64,000 nucleotides of DNA from Eledone cirrhosa (GCA_964016885.1 OZ024747.1:58559363-58623362), one strand, 5' to 3'; shown: positions 22,377-33,600, numbered from the stretch's first letter. Made by a program: numbers and translations. The notes: a model not told the origin generated them from the sequence alone.

Positions 22377-22689
22377 CATGTGATTAAAGTACTGTGGTAC
22401 TTAACAAAATCAAATATTAATTTAATGATCACGCAATACCTTCTATATTTGCACAACGGAAAACGAACACATAGGACAAATGACGAAAAGCATTAATTTT
22501 GTATAGTCTTCACTCTCGTGCAATGCAATGTTCTTAATAAGAGTGGCATTGCATCATATGTAGCAAGGCGCCTGGACTGATGGAACGTGCCGCAGGAAAG
22601 AGGCATAGAATTCTACGCAACAACTAAGAGACATACGAAAATGTTTTTCGCCTAGGACAGTGAGGTGAGTGTACAAACATATAAAATTA
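22377..22689. other. unique sequence
   Basis: No recognised feature. Confidence 0.5.
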
Positions 22690-22964
22690 ATTATGATTAT
22701 ATATATATATATAGTAATAATAATAAATTTGAAGACTAAAATCCAAAGAGGGCCCGATAAGGATAAATATATATCAAATATATAAGAACCGTAGAGCAAA
22801 TATTTATTAAAATAACAGATTAAAATTTAAGCAAAGAATCGCTGCTTTCACTGTTAACGGGATCTTCTGAAAACTCAGTTACACACTATAAATTGTAAAT
22901 CATATTTAAGAAGATCCCGTTAAGGGTGAAAGCACCGATTCTTTGCTTAAACTTTAATCTGTTA

Positions 22965-22985
<21 letters not shown>
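22690..22985. mobile_element. inverted-repeat copy of the AAAATAACAGATTAAA family
   Basis: Arms 22804-22872 and 22910-22973 (TTTAAGCAAAGAATCGCTGC against CACCGATTCTTTGCTTAAAC) flank a short centre. The left flank (22722-22785, GAAGACTAAAATCCAAAGAG, GCCCGATAAGGATAAAT) is the inverted tail of the 20.69-21.01 kb copy. Minus-strand CAGAAGAU...GUGAAAGC in the left arm is hammerhead-like but has U4 replaced by A, and no good stem I. Confidence 0.75.
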
Positions 22986-23007
<22 letters not shown>

Positions 23008-23009
<2 letters not shown>

Positions 23010-23190
23010 AAAAGGTAAACAGAAATAACAACACAATCGGTACAGTATCTGGAAGGAATATATTAGGTTAACGCTTGAAATAGCAGGAAGAGGGTGTTAA
23101 CGTTTCGAACGTTAGTCCTTCATCAGAAGAAATAATGAGAAATAAGATACATTGAGGGGACGGGCAGGTTGGAATTGGAAAACATTTCTT
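23008..23190 (-). mobile_element. interspersed element with degenerate hammerhead (family 7)
   Basis: Between a TA/GT tract and another TA tract lies AAAAGGTAAACAGAAATAAC through GTTAACGTTTCGAACGTTAG, CCTTCATCAG and GATACATTGAGGGGACGGGC. The boundaries are set by the microsatellites only. Confidence 0.55.
23086..23135 (-). ncRNA. degenerate hammerhead-like motif
   Basis: Minus-strand CUGAUGA (23126-23120), then AGGACUAACGUUC with stem II GGAC/GUUC around UAAC, then GAAAC. Stem III would be ACGUU/AAC.. but it runs into ACACC, so the U of the cleavage triplet is missing. No stem I partner was found. Confidence 0.45.
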
Positions 23191-23193
23191 TAG

Positions 23194-23196
<3 letters not shown>

Positions 23197-23247
<51 letters not shown>
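23197..23247. repeat. (TA)n microsatellite
   Basis: About 50 bases of TA. Confidence 0.95.
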
Positions 23248-23250
<3 letters not shown>

Positions 23251-23425
23251 GGTATAAATCGACGTTGTATCCGCAGTATAGCAGATAAAATCAAATTCTT
23301 TGAGGAAGTCACAAAGTACTCAATGCTGCGAAACGTTAATACATTTACGTCCAGCGTAATTAAAAAGTTAAGAAACAGTGACAGCAGGAAAAGTGACCAA
23401 ATACATTTGACCATGCTTATGCCAT
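23248..23425 (+). mobile_element. interspersed element with hammerhead-like core
   Basis: It lies between TA tracts. At 23299-23365 the plus strand has UUUGAGGAAG (C3 replaced by U), GAAA within UGCUGCGAAACGUU, and a stem III closed by ACGU/ACGU followed by C (GUC site, CCAGCG next). Stem II pairing is unclear and stem I was not found. The combination of GAAA, stem III and GUC is nonetheless regular. Confidence 0.4.
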
Positions 23426-26400
23426 AACAACGATAAATAAAAACATATATATATATATATACTCAGTACAACACACCAGTTGTCACGTTACATTTAACCA
23501 ACATGTTCGTACGGTAAGAGAACGGAAGGAATGCTACGTAACTGCGAAACGAACCTGTTAAGTCTACATTTTCTGGAAACACATATGCACCCGTGTAAAT
23601 ATAACTTGAAACCCTTAGTGTCTTAAATATCTGACATTTCAATCAACATAGACATTCACGTTCTTATGTCTTGGTGTTTGTGTTGTTTTACAATATATTT
23701 AATACTGTAATGTATGTGTAATATGAATATATATTTGTTGCCTGTCTTTCATAATTGCTTTAGTATTTTCATTCTAGAATTTCAACATGCGATTGTATCT
23801 TCCCATGGAATTGAATATAAATGTTGCATAGAAACTAAGCAACAATAAGCAATATTTAGGTGACTTTAATACTGATGCAAGTAATCAGATAAATCTCTAG
23901 CATTGCATTAAAAACTGAGTTTGCGAATCTATCCAGACATTTAGTCTATATGTTAATATTATATTTAAAATCCCAATGTTGTTACTGTGTTTGTCTAAAA
24001 GTTGATGCTCTAGGTATATATATCGCGGTATACATTCAGAGATCTTAAATATGATTTAAAATTTATAGTGTGTTACTGTAGATATCTAACGCAGGACATT
24101 CTAAGTAAATATACTGTGATGTACATTCGTGAATATATTAAATATAATTTCCAATTTCCAATATTTTATCTGGTGTAACGAAAATATATTCTACATAACT
24201 CTATTGCGATTTATATTCATGAATGTCATAACATCTTCCTTAGCATATTTCTAATGGAGAAGACAGCGTTTGCTTTCCAAATGATTTTGAAATTAACTGA
24301 TACTTTTTATGTATCTAGTAATATAACTATATTTCTCACAGTTAAGTTTTTCTTTGGAACATAAGTTAAATGTTCTTCCATAGACATATGATGTTTTTAG
24401 ATACATTCAAACATTTTTGTATGATAGAACCAGAGGTGTTATCGGTTAATTTAGTATCAAAAGGGATAACTATGATTTAAATGTTGGGTGTATTTTTTTT
24501 TTAGATTCAAGACAAGAACGATCTGCATGTATCATTTAGAAATTATTTAGAATATAAAAAGGCTCTAAACTCCTAATACGGTAATGAGACGCCGGCATGA
24601 CAAACGTCATTTCTTGAACATTTTCAACCGGGCACAATTCAAAACTTTCCAGTCCTGAAGAGCGCATTTCTTTCAGAGGAAGGCGAGTTGCAGAAAGGGA
24701 TAACGTGGCATATAGAAAGACAGGGCACTAATACTGAACTGATAATTTAATTACAAAAATTGAAAATATGAAAGATAAAGCTAGTTGATCTCGGTTGACT
24801 TTGAACTCAGAGCACACTGAAGTTGAGCATATTTCAAGGCATTTAATTAAATACACTAACGACTCTGCGATGTTACCACCTTCAAGAACATTTAGTCTAA
24901 AATAACAAATTCGTTATGATTAAAGCACCTAAGTTCTAAAACCGAATCCATCTACAAGAGAATAGATTACACTGTTGGTTAAGTGTTATGTGTCTTTCTG
25001 CTGGTGGACATATGTCAGTCTTTGAGATATATATATTCTATTTTAAAAATTATAAGCAATTAAATGAAAACAAACTACCCCCTGGTTTAAATAAAAGTTT
25101 TGCTTCGAAATTTCAAGGACCCAGCCGAAATATTGTGAATAAGATAAGCAAGATATGAATATTAGTCAAAATATATCATGTCAAATACCAAAATCTAACT
25201 TTAGACAGAGATGTACTATATTTCTGATTCTAGTACAACATAAGCATGATGTAAATACAGACAAGACTAAATTGATTATCGTATATTTCAGACACTGCTA
25301 TGTCTTGGAGAAATGTGAACATCGTTCTACCTAAATTCTTAATGAAATTTCTAAAAGTGTTTCAGAACTCCTGATATTGACGCGTGTCGGAATACGCAAT
25401 GCAATATTCTTCTTATTGAATGATTCTGTTAATTTTGGAGTTTAAACGACTGGTTTTTCTATTAGACAAATTCTTTTGATTTGCCAGGAATGCATTTCTG
25501 GAGGTTAATTCATCGTAGCACAAGTTTCCACTATATTCCTCATCTATGCAAAGTCGATGGTTTTGGGGGTCAAAGTATAAACACTTTCCATAATATCATC
25601 TGAACAGAATTGCTTTGGATTATATGATATATTAATACAAAACGAAGATTAACAAGAAATGCAGAACAAGCAATCCATCAATTTTCCATTCATAGGAGAT
25701 GGCGGAAGCATGAAAACGGAAATTACAACGACAATAACAATACCAAGAACAACAACGTAAACCAATTCTAAAGTTGAACAATGTAAGTATATTAGCAGGA
25801 GCTTATATCTAATACATATTCGAACAGCAAATACAATTTACAAATATATCAAATGAATATGCTAAATTATTTAACTGCATAAGAACTTGCTCTTTATACG
25901 CTCCGAGTCTTCCTAAGGAACAGATCGATTTGATAACACACGTGTGTAATCTAGTCAATTCAATGAATATGATTACTGTCACAGAATGTCAGTAGATAAA
26001 TAATGGAAGTGTCCTGCCAGTCAACCGTTACAAACAACTTCAATAGTACGACCTTCAGGACGCAACACGGACAGGATGGATTTTACAATTCCTGAGCAAA
26101 CGGACAGAGTAACAATGTAATAAGATATAATAAGCAATCACTCACTCTCATTTTCATTCTCTCTCAATAAGATAAATCTACCGATAACGAGGTTAGTACT
26201 AAGAAGCGTTTAATTGCACCTGGTATGGGTCTAGCGTGAAATTAATAAAATTATCGCTCCTGCTTCTAGAGGATTAAGAAATATTTTGTAAATTAATAAT
26301 AGGAGATACATTATACACACAAGCAATACATTTAATATTTAATATGAGGTTCTTAACGCTTCAATACATTGAATGACAACGTTTTATTATATCCACATTA

Positions 26401-26484
26401 AAATCGAATCCTTACTAAACCTATTGGGGTTTCCTTCGGTTCAAATTATTTATCATTCTTACTTGAAATAATTGTACATATTCG
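23426..26484. other. about 3 kb of unique AT-rich DNA
   Basis: The longest repeat-poor stretch in the window. I saw no open frame of note, no tRNA, and no repeat family. It could be intron or intergenic; the sequence does not decide. Short A/T-rich direct similarity exists between segments near 24000-24150 (GTGATGTACATTCGTGAATA and CGGTATACATTCAGAGATCT), possibly old duplication. Confidence 0.5.
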
Positions 26485-26565
26485 ACAACATAGATGAGGG
26501 TTAAAGAGCTGGCCTCGTGATCGCAAGATCGTGGGTTTGACCCTCGACCACAGCCGCTCATTATA
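26485..26565 (+). mobile_element. tRNA-like SINE head, other family
   Basis: GGTTAAAGAGCTGGCC (box A-like) is followed by TCGTGATCGCAAGATCGTGG and GTTTGACCCTCGACC (box B-like). CGTGATCGCAAGATCG forms the anticodon-arm-like hairpin. The downstream body is not recognised. Confidence 0.5.
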
Positions 26566-26639
26566 TCATTGAGCCAAACTTTAATTTTTACGCTAATCCA
26601 GCTGAAAATAAATATCAGCAACAGTAATGCTTAACGTTA

Positions 26640-26900
26640 ATATAGGCTGGCGTTCCATTTTATGGCAAATCTTTTACCCTTAATGGCATAAGGCTACGGG
26701 GAAACGGAGGAAGACCTGGCTTTTGTCCAACTCGTGCCAGCATGAGAAAACAGACGAATAATCGACCACGGTGGTTTTGATGACAATAGTGATGATGATG
26801 ATGTGGTTGATGATGATGATGATGGTAGTGATGACAAGGATTATGAGGAACATTATGAGTTGAGTGGGAGGGTGGTGGTGTTGATGATGATGGATACACA
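26640..26900. mobile_element. decayed repeat ending in a GATG tract
   Basis: ACTCGTGCCAGCATGAGAAAACAGACGAA followed by GATGATG-rich DNA resembles a mollusc repeat I know that ends in an ATG-triplet tail. It is diverged. Open minus frames here (80 and 116 codons, His/Pro-rich) come from the triplet tail. Confidence 0.4.
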
Positions 26901-27474
26901 GAAAGGGGAAAGCATCGCACAAAATTATTTACAGTAGTTAAGGTAATTTTAAGTTTTGATGTTAAAATAAAATACTTTGATTGATCCAAGCTCCAAAAGG
27001 AAAGTACCAATCAATTAACTGAAATCAATCTAATTGATTGTACCCCTCCTTCACTAAAATTGACGTCCTATGACTGCGTTAGAAATCCATATTTTGGCGG
27101 TTGTTTTTATATCTTTATCCCAGGTCAGTACTGACCAATCATGCTATGATGAAAGTGACACGTGTTTCATAGGAGCAGGAACCCAGTTACTTTGAAGAGT
27201 GTTATGGTTTGATAGTTGCTATTTCTATTATGTACAGAAGCTTGTGAACATTTATTGTACTTCCATCTCTCACTAGTTTACCCGTCAATTTTCGAGTATA
27301 AAATTGTTGATGATGAAATAGAATTAATTTGTACGATATCATTCCTTAATATTAAATAATCTTAGTCAAGGCAAATGGGTGAACCGAACCGATTACCCTG
27401 TCTCAGCTGGACACATGGACACACACACTGACATATACATATACATATATATAAATAGTTACAAAAGTGATATA
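26901..27474. other. unique sequence
   Basis: Nothing recognised. Confidence 0.5.
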
Positions 27475-27488
27475 AATAGTTACAAAAT

Positions 27489-27538
27489 ACATGTACTTAA
27501 GTTCCGTTGGGTTATACACCCCAGCTCATTCAGCATGT
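27489..27538 (-). ncRNA. hammerhead-like, family 4, core mutated
   Basis: Stem I is ACAUG with CAUGU (5 pairs). The core reads CUGAAUGA. Stem II is GCUGGGGU/AACCCAAC around GUAU with two mismatches, and GGAA replaces GAAA. Stem III is ACUU/AAGU with no loop, and A is at the cleavage position. The architecture is complete but two core positions differ from consensus. Confidence 0.6.
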
Positions 27539-27549
27539 TCTTTTTATAA

Positions 27550-27598
27550 CAGGCTGAGGGAGTTTGGTTGTATAACTCGAAGAAACCTAAGTACATAT
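27550..27598 (+). ncRNA. hammerhead-like, family 4, degenerate
   Basis: CAGG then CUGAGGG (A9 replaced by G), an imperfect stem II around GUAU, GAAA (27582-27585), stem III ACCU/AAGU with one mismatch, then A. Stem I is weak. Confidence 0.45.
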
Positions 27599-27705
27599 AT
27601 GTCACTGTTATAACTAATTATACTTAACTCGTCCTATGGACTGAGTGCTCTTACACTTGGATATTTCTACCAAACCTTTACGACCAAACGTTTAATTTAT
27701 ATTAC

Positions 27706-27912
27706 TTAACGTACGGGCAAGTAAACATGTTTTTGTAGGTACACAGAGATTCATAATGGCATCCAATTAATCGATACAGAATAATCAACTCGTACAACAT
27801 TAAGATGCTGAGGAATAAAAGTGTACTCGAGAATATTCTTCAATTATTAATCGGATACCATCATGAAAATGTAAGTATCTACGAAACCATGGCTAGCTGC
27901 CATGTGTTTTAA
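27706..27912. other. unique sequence
   Basis: Nothing recognised. Confidence 0.45.
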
Positions 27913-27913
27913 G

Positions 27914-27977
<64 letters not shown>
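27913..27977. repeat. (TA)n microsatellite
   Basis: A 65 base TA tract bounds the following palindrome. Confidence 0.95.
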
Positions 27978-27982
<5 letters not shown>

Positions 27983-28020
27983 ATTAAATAAATGGAAAAC
28001 TATATTTATAAAACCATATT

Positions 28021-28086
28021 TATTTCATTATATATATTTCGGGGATATCATATTAACAATATGCTATGCCTTCATCAGACAAAATA
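28021..28086 (-). ncRNA. hammerhead ribozyme, family 2, left arm
   Basis: Mirror image of the right-arm motif at 28228-28293, with identical base pairs. Confidence 0.75.
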
Positions 28087-28227
28087 CAATATAAACAGTT
28101 TTATAGATAAATATATTCGACATACCGTAATAAACATCGACTTCATTTGAAGAGGTTTACTCTTCAAATGAAGTCGATGTTTATTACGGTATGTCGAATA
28201 TATTTATCTATAAAACTGTTTATATTG

Positions 28228-28293
28228 TATTTTGTCTGATGAAGGCATAGCATATTGTTAATATGATATCCCCGAAATATATATAATGAAATA
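28228..28293 (+). ncRNA. hammerhead ribozyme, family 2, right arm
   Basis: Stem I is UAUUUUGU (28228-28235) with AUGAAAUA (28286-28293), 8 pairs including two G-U. CUGAUGA is 28236-28242. Stem II is long and imperfect (GG...CAUAUU with AAUAUG...CC around GUU). GAAA is 28274-28277. Stem III is AUAU/AUAU with no loop, and A is at the cleavage position (28285). Confidence 0.75.
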
Positions 28294-28421
28294 AATATGG
28301 TTTTATAAATATAGTTTTCCATTTATTTAATATTGTAAATATACTCCAAATATTTGTCGAGTGCTTTTATATCAGTTATAAATATTTACTAGTTGTAACC
28401 CAACAATTTTAAATATAACTT

Positions 28422-28426
<5 letters not shown>

Positions 28427-28460
<34 letters not shown>
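28427..28460. repeat. (TA)n microsatellite
   Basis: The TA tract separates two different foldback elements. Confidence 0.9.
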
Positions 28461-28467
<7 letters not shown>

Positions 28468-28576
28468 TAAAAGGAAAAGAAAATGCTGACAAATTGTTCC
28501 CAGTGAAAAATAGTTTAATTAGGAATAAGTAAAAATTAGTAATAAGTATTGGTTAGTATTCAGTTTTAGTTTTATG

Positions 28577-28616
28577 TTTTTACCGGTTGCGCATTTCTAA
28601 TGCTTTTCAAAAATAA
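28577..28616 (-). ncRNA. variant hammerhead-like motif, left arm of 28.5-30.1 kb element
   Basis: The minus strand reads UUGAAAA, stem II GCAUU/AAUGC around AGA, GCAA, loop-less stem III ACC/GGU, then A. Compared with 16.27 kb, stem II has changed on both sides (GCAG/CUGC to GCAUU/AAUGC), a compensatory change. GAAA has become GCAA, so this copy is probably inactive. Confidence 0.45.
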
Positions 28617-29951
28617 TTTTGAGATAGAGCGCCCGTGATGTTTGCTCTAATCTGATTAGTTTTCGAAATTCTACCTATTTTATGTGAAAAAAGTGGCTCC
28701 AGAGATATTAAAATAAGTTTCGCGCCAATTCGTGTTGCAAACATTCCTGTGGTCAAAACAATTTTGATTGGTCGGTAGAGGTCACGTGAATGTTAAAAAT
28801 TGATTTTGCGCCAAATGTAGGTTTGTCGAAGAGTGTCCTTTTTCGCCTGATTGAGAAGTCACTGAAAGATAAGTCTTTTAAGACAAATATGTGTGTGTGT
28901 GTAGTAAAGAGGTTCATTGTTGTGATAATGGTCAGTAGGGATGTGTGTGTGAATTGCAGTCATGTTGAAAGGTCAACAGTTCAGGTGCCTATTAAGACAA
29001 ATATGTGTGTGTGTGTGTGTGTGTGTCTTTGTATGTTAGTATACGCGTATGTATGTGTGTGTGTATATGTGTGTATATGTGTGTATATGTGTGTATATAT
29101 GTGTGTGGGGGGGGGGAAGTATTTTTGTGATACTGGTAAAAATGGTGTACATTATTCGATATTTTCAGCAAAAACGATTCTCTCAAGAGAACATCAAAAA
29201 CATTAATAATAAAACGTGTGAAATGATATATAGTATTGTCATAACACCAAGGTGTGTGTGAGTGTCCAGATTGTACGTACTGCAAGGGGAATCCATTAGG
29301 CCCTGCCGTATTGGAATACTTGTGTACAAATATGTATGTGTCCATCAGTGTGCAATGCATGTGTGCGTATATGTACGTGTGTGTGTCGGCAGGTTTATAT
29401 CTATAGACATCAAAAGGTATGCAAATTTGTGTATATTTGTGTTGCACCATAGAACATATGTGTTTACGTATGTCATTGTGTTTATATGTGGATAGAGATA
29501 TATGTAGGATGTATTCTGATGTAGGTATGTATGCTGACGTGTGTATGTTGTGGGTTCGTCTTAGGGAGAAGTGTTTAGACGGGGTCCGTATTTGTTAATA
29601 AAGTGAGATTCCTATTCACACATACATCCCTACTGATCATTATCACAACAATGAACCTCTTTACTACACACACACACATATTTGTCTTAAAAGACTTATT
29701 TTTCAGTGACTTCTCAATCAGGCGAAAAAGGACACTCTTCGACAAACCTACATTTGGCGCAAAATCAATTTTTAACATTCACGTGACCTCTACCGACCAA
29801 TCAAAATTGTTTTGACCACAGGAATTTTTGCAACACGAATTCGCGCGAAACTTATTTTAATACCTCTGGAGCCACTTTTTTCACATAAAATAGGTAGAAT
29901 TTCGAAAACTAATCAGATTAGAGCCAACATCACGGGCGCTCTATCTCAAAA

Positions 29952-29990
29952 TTATTTTTGAAAAGTATTAGAAATGCGCAACCAGTAAAA
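29952..29990 (+). ncRNA. variant hammerhead-like motif, right arm
   Basis: The partner of 28577-28616 has additional decay. Stem II GUAUU/AAUGC has one U-G wobble, and stem III has become ACC/AGU with a mismatch. Confidence 0.35.
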
Positions 29991-30134
29991 ACTTAAAACT
30001 AAAACTGAATACTAACCAATACTTATTACTAATTTTTACTTTTTCCTAATTAAACTAGTTTTCACTGGGAACAATTTGTCAGCATTTTCTTTTCCTGTTA
30101 CCAATATATCACAACTCGTGTGTTACACCTCTAT

Positions 30135-30139
<5 letters not shown>

Positions 30140-30180
<41 letters not shown>
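30140..30180. repeat. (TA)n microsatellite
   Basis: TA tract between two elements. Confidence 0.9.
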
Positions 30181-30183
<3 letters not shown>

Positions 30184-30306
30184 ACGAAGGAGATGTGGTG
30201 AGGAACCAAGTGGACCATAACGCACCAAAGTACTCAATACTTATGGTAGTAGAGTGGGTAATAGGAACGAGTAAGACCCCGACGGCTGAGCTCTTACTCG
30301 TTCCTA
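30181..30306 (-). mobile_element. short foldback, GACCCCGACGGCTGAGCTC family, reversed
   Basis: The tail (GACCATAACGCACCAAAGTA, GTAGAGTGGGTAATAG) precedes a hairpin GGAACGAGTAAGA (30266-30278) with TCTTACTCGTTCC (30294-30306). Its loop is only CCCCGACGGCTGAGC. The inner arms present at 17.1 kb have been lost. Confidence 0.75.
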
Positions 30307-30327
30307 TATATATATGTATATATATAA

Positions 30328-30440
30328 ATTGTTATACATGGGGAGGGTCATATTGTTGTAATAATTTTGCCAGTATTAATAACAGAACACTGCTTGGTTG
30401 GTTTTCGCTTCTGTATATATATATGTGTATATTTCAAAAT
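30328..30440 (+). mobile_element. solo arm of the 42.3 kb inverted-repeat family
   Basis: TTGTTATACATGGGGAGGGT, AATAACAGAACACTG and TTGGTTGGTTTTCGCTTCTG match 42322-42415. This copy has a single orientation and ends at TA. Confidence 0.75.
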
Positions 30441-33240
30441 AAACTAGACAAATACAATTGATATAGCAAAGACCTAACACATTTACGATCGTTGATCTAT
30501 CAAAATGGATTATTTTGGATTATGAATTTTTTTATGGTTATGTTAGTTTCAGTGTATTGTTCAATATATTTCTGATAAATGTTCTTTCATATAAATATAT
30601 GATCAGAAAATGTTAAAACAACACTTAAATTTATTAACACAGACTCTTCATTAAACAAACATTTTAAGTGCATTTTTCGAAGCACTTATAAATCTATTGT
30701 CTAATTAAAGGTTTGTATGGGAATGTCAGACACTCAGCCATAATGCGCGGTGTTTAATTACAAGCCTTCGGCAAAGATTAAATGCTGTTTTCCTAGCCTC
30801 TTGTGTATCTTATAGATGATGCTTTAATGAGAGTCATGGTTTTGTTAAAAGCTACTCGATAATTGAATCAATATGAACGTAAGGTGAACAACCTTTCAAT
30901 GGATCACGTGTTTATGAATTACTTTCGAAAAATGTGATCTACTCATATATGTCTGCCGCTACTTCGTACTAATTTTTAAAGTAAGCTGCTTGTCTAACTT
31001 CTACAAAGAAGAAATTAGTGGAGATGGTGGTGAAAGAAGTAATTGCAAATATTTTGATTTGTAGATACAAAAGGAAACAAATAAATAAGACATTCGTTTC
31101 CATAGTAACAAAATAATATATTGTTGATGGTTCAGAAAGATTCTATTTTAATTATTCGTGTCGCATTTCGCTGAAAAAAAGTTCATTGAACAATTACATT
31201 TTTATTTATCAGTGTAATCTTCATAATTCCTATACAACAGGAATGCAATTTCAAAAGGAGTTTATGGCAAATAATGCATTTGCAAAGAATTACCTTGCCA
31301 ATCTTAAATTCTATTTAGAAATGCCAAATGCAATTTAACCCTTCGGAAATATAATATGAATTATTTTCTGATTCAATCCTATTCGGTGATTCAAAAAAAC
31401 AGCAGCTAGATTAATCACAGATCCCGTGATGGGACTTTAAGAAATTATTCTTCCTTCAAGTAATAAAAATACGCTGATTAGTTGAGACATCTGACAACCA
31501 ATATATTTTTATATTTTAGCGAAATAAATTCTGTTTTTATGATGATGGCTACATACTATTAAGTGGTACAAAGTATTAGATGTTATTTTCAGAAATCTGG
31601 TGGAAGTTTCAGTAAACATGTTTTGAGCCAAAGGAAGATATTTTTCAGATGCCGTGTTATGTTTGAAATAGTAGCGCGCATGAAACCGCAGAAGTTGACA
31701 GATTGAATCTTAACTCCAATATTAAACTGCGTACGTGGAAAAGACTTAATCATTTGGATATTTTTTAATGAAGTTACTTACCATTTGTCAAATTTGATAA
31801 CTTCAGCAGAAATAAATATTCTGATCATAAAACCCATGACGTCAAAGGTTTCAGATACAATCTCAAAAACTGCAATGGCATGGATGGTTCTATAAATGGT
31901 TGCTTAATGTACTGGAATAACAATAAAATAACACTGAAATAACACAACCGTCAAAAAAAGGAGATACAAATAATTCTTTCGTTACTGTTTTATGGAAGGA
32001 AAAGCAATTTTAGCAACCATATATTTGACCTCGGACACTGGTGAATGGGGGACAAGTAGTAAGATACCTTAACGCGTAAGTTTACAAGAGACTGGACCCT
32101 GCTAAATATACCAAATGACCAGATAGCGGTTTTAAACAGGCGGCGGATTATGGCTACAACACAAACAGGCCACATCCAGATCTGAGCTCAGCAGACAAAA
32201 AACTGGAACAGCTACACGATTAATATTGTTCGATGTTCTAAAAATGTCCCTATTTTACTGTCCGAGACATTGCTTTACATTATCGACAGCCGAAAGGAAG
32301 GAGGAAAATGATGATCCCTTCTTGATTTTAACTGGGAGAACAGAGAATGGAACGAATACTGCAAGTTATATCGTCCATTGTTCTAAAGCTACGTTTAAAG
32401 CAAAGTGCGTGAGACGAAACTGGAATGAATATATTTTATCGATCTGTTAGACCAGAGGACGTCTGGAGTTAAACTACAATAACAACAATAAGTTCTAGCA
32501 CTATATTCGTATGTGATATTATCATATATTCATTCATCCTTCACACAATACCATCATTAATGTACTGTAACTGAACTGAATATACGCTGATAGTCGTTAA
32601 AACATAGAGATATATAAGTTGAAATGGAAACAAACCAGAAATTAGTCGAGTAGCCATATCTATACTATATTATTGGTAAAATAATAAGACATACATTAAA
32701 TTGATCTCTCATTCCATGACACTACTTGCAGTTTCAAGTTCCCCCTCTATTAGAATTTATAAATTGAGGAATTTTATCTCGTTCTAAATCTCATTGAATC
32801 AAAAATAGTTGCACTCGAAATTTCCAATAAATAATGCCTCATTTTTGATAACCACAACTCGCCAAATACGGAATGCATCATAGGTCAATTATTAATACTC
32901 TGTCCACCAGTCTAAATATTACCATAAAATATCTTGACAATCTCCTTGGCTCAAGTGACACAGAATCAGTTGTGCTCAAGTCTTCCCCATCAGTCAATTA
33001 ACTGGTTTTATTTAAATGCTTCAGAAATTATGACACCATTTATAAGCTGCATATATGTCTAGTGAATAACTAGAAGATTTGTTGATCCCATTAAATATAT
33101 TGAGGTGACCTTTAGCTTCATTTAGCAAGCTATTCTCTGCAAGAGAATCTGAATATCTAAATATATAATTGTCTGAAATTCTATGAGGATAATTTGTTTG
33201 TTGAAATCTGGTATTATAATCAATAATATTGATCTGCTAT
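30441..33240. other. about 2.8 kb of unique AT-rich DNA
   Basis: No coding region, RNA gene or repeat family is recognised. Two small frames (31990-32175 minus, 32226-32450 plus) lack known motifs and supporting context, and I do not call them genes. Confidence 0.5.
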
Positions 33241-33326
33241 ACAGACATTGTATACATATATATATATATGTGTATGTGCGTGTCTGTTTGTCCGTGCATT
33301 TGTATGTATATATCTGAGTGTATAGG

Positions 33327-33420
<94 letters not shown>

Positions 33421-33600
33421 GTGTGTGTGTGTGTATACATATGTATGTATATATAGAGATAAATAGATAGATATATCCATATATGGATATATATATTATG
33501 CATACATAAAGACACACGCATACATACATGAGTGTGTGCGTGTCTGTGTTTTTGTGTTTATGATTGCGTGTGTATATCTATATTTAAGGTGAATAGAGAT
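33241..33600. repeat. (TA)n microsatellite with GT/TATG flanks
   Basis: A core TA tract at 33330-33416, flanked by TGTGTATGTGCGTG-like and GATAGATATATCC repeats. Confidence 0.9.

Larger units (their letters stand above)
27475..27705. mobile_element. hammerhead family 4 element, head-to-head pair
   Basis: Two family 4 cores face in opposite directions (27489-27538 minus, 27550-27598 plus), only 11 bases apart. The 3' segment (TATGTCACTGTTATAACTAA, ACTCGTCCTATGGACTGAGT, GGATATTTCTACCAAACC) follows. The same segment follows the 61.8 kb core. Confidence 0.75.
27978..28430. mobile_element. hammerhead family 2 foldback element
   Basis: Arms 27978-28154 and 28160-28336 (177 bases each) are reverse complements with no mismatch that I found, around a 5 base loop (GTTTA). 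A single-orientation tail follows (TTTGTCGAGTGCTTTTATAT to ATAACTTTACAT). Both the left end and this tail are shared with 58238-58425, and with the diverged copy at 12.6 kb. TA tracts flank both sides. Confidence 0.9.
28461..30107. mobile_element. 1.65 kb element with about 500 bp terminal inverted repeats
   Basis: Left arm 28461 to about 28960 and right arm about 29605 to 30107 are inverted copies. They begin ATTGGTAAAAGGAAAAGAAA and end in its complement with GTTACCAAT. Arms are roughly 95 percent alike by eye. Open frames in the arms read the same peptide from both ends (MLKIDFAPNVGLSKSVLFRL), a by-product of the inversion. The centre (28965-29600) holds GT-rich simple sequence (28998-29110) and unique DNA, with no transposase. 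It is either a non-autonomous foldback/MITE or a head-to-head retroelement dimer. Confidence 0.85.

Noticed and set aside
20689..22985. Hammerhead in the AAAATAACAGATTAAA family
   Set aside because: CAGAAGA or CCGAAGA with CAAA or GAAA is suggestive, but U4 or other core bases are wrong, stem II is short, and no stem I or palindromic stem III was found.
28790..29815. Apparently duplicated protein MLKIDFAPNVGLSKSVLFRL on opposite strands
   Set aside because: It lies in the terminal inverted repeats of the 28.5-30.1 kb element, so the mirrored frame is a consequence of the inversion.
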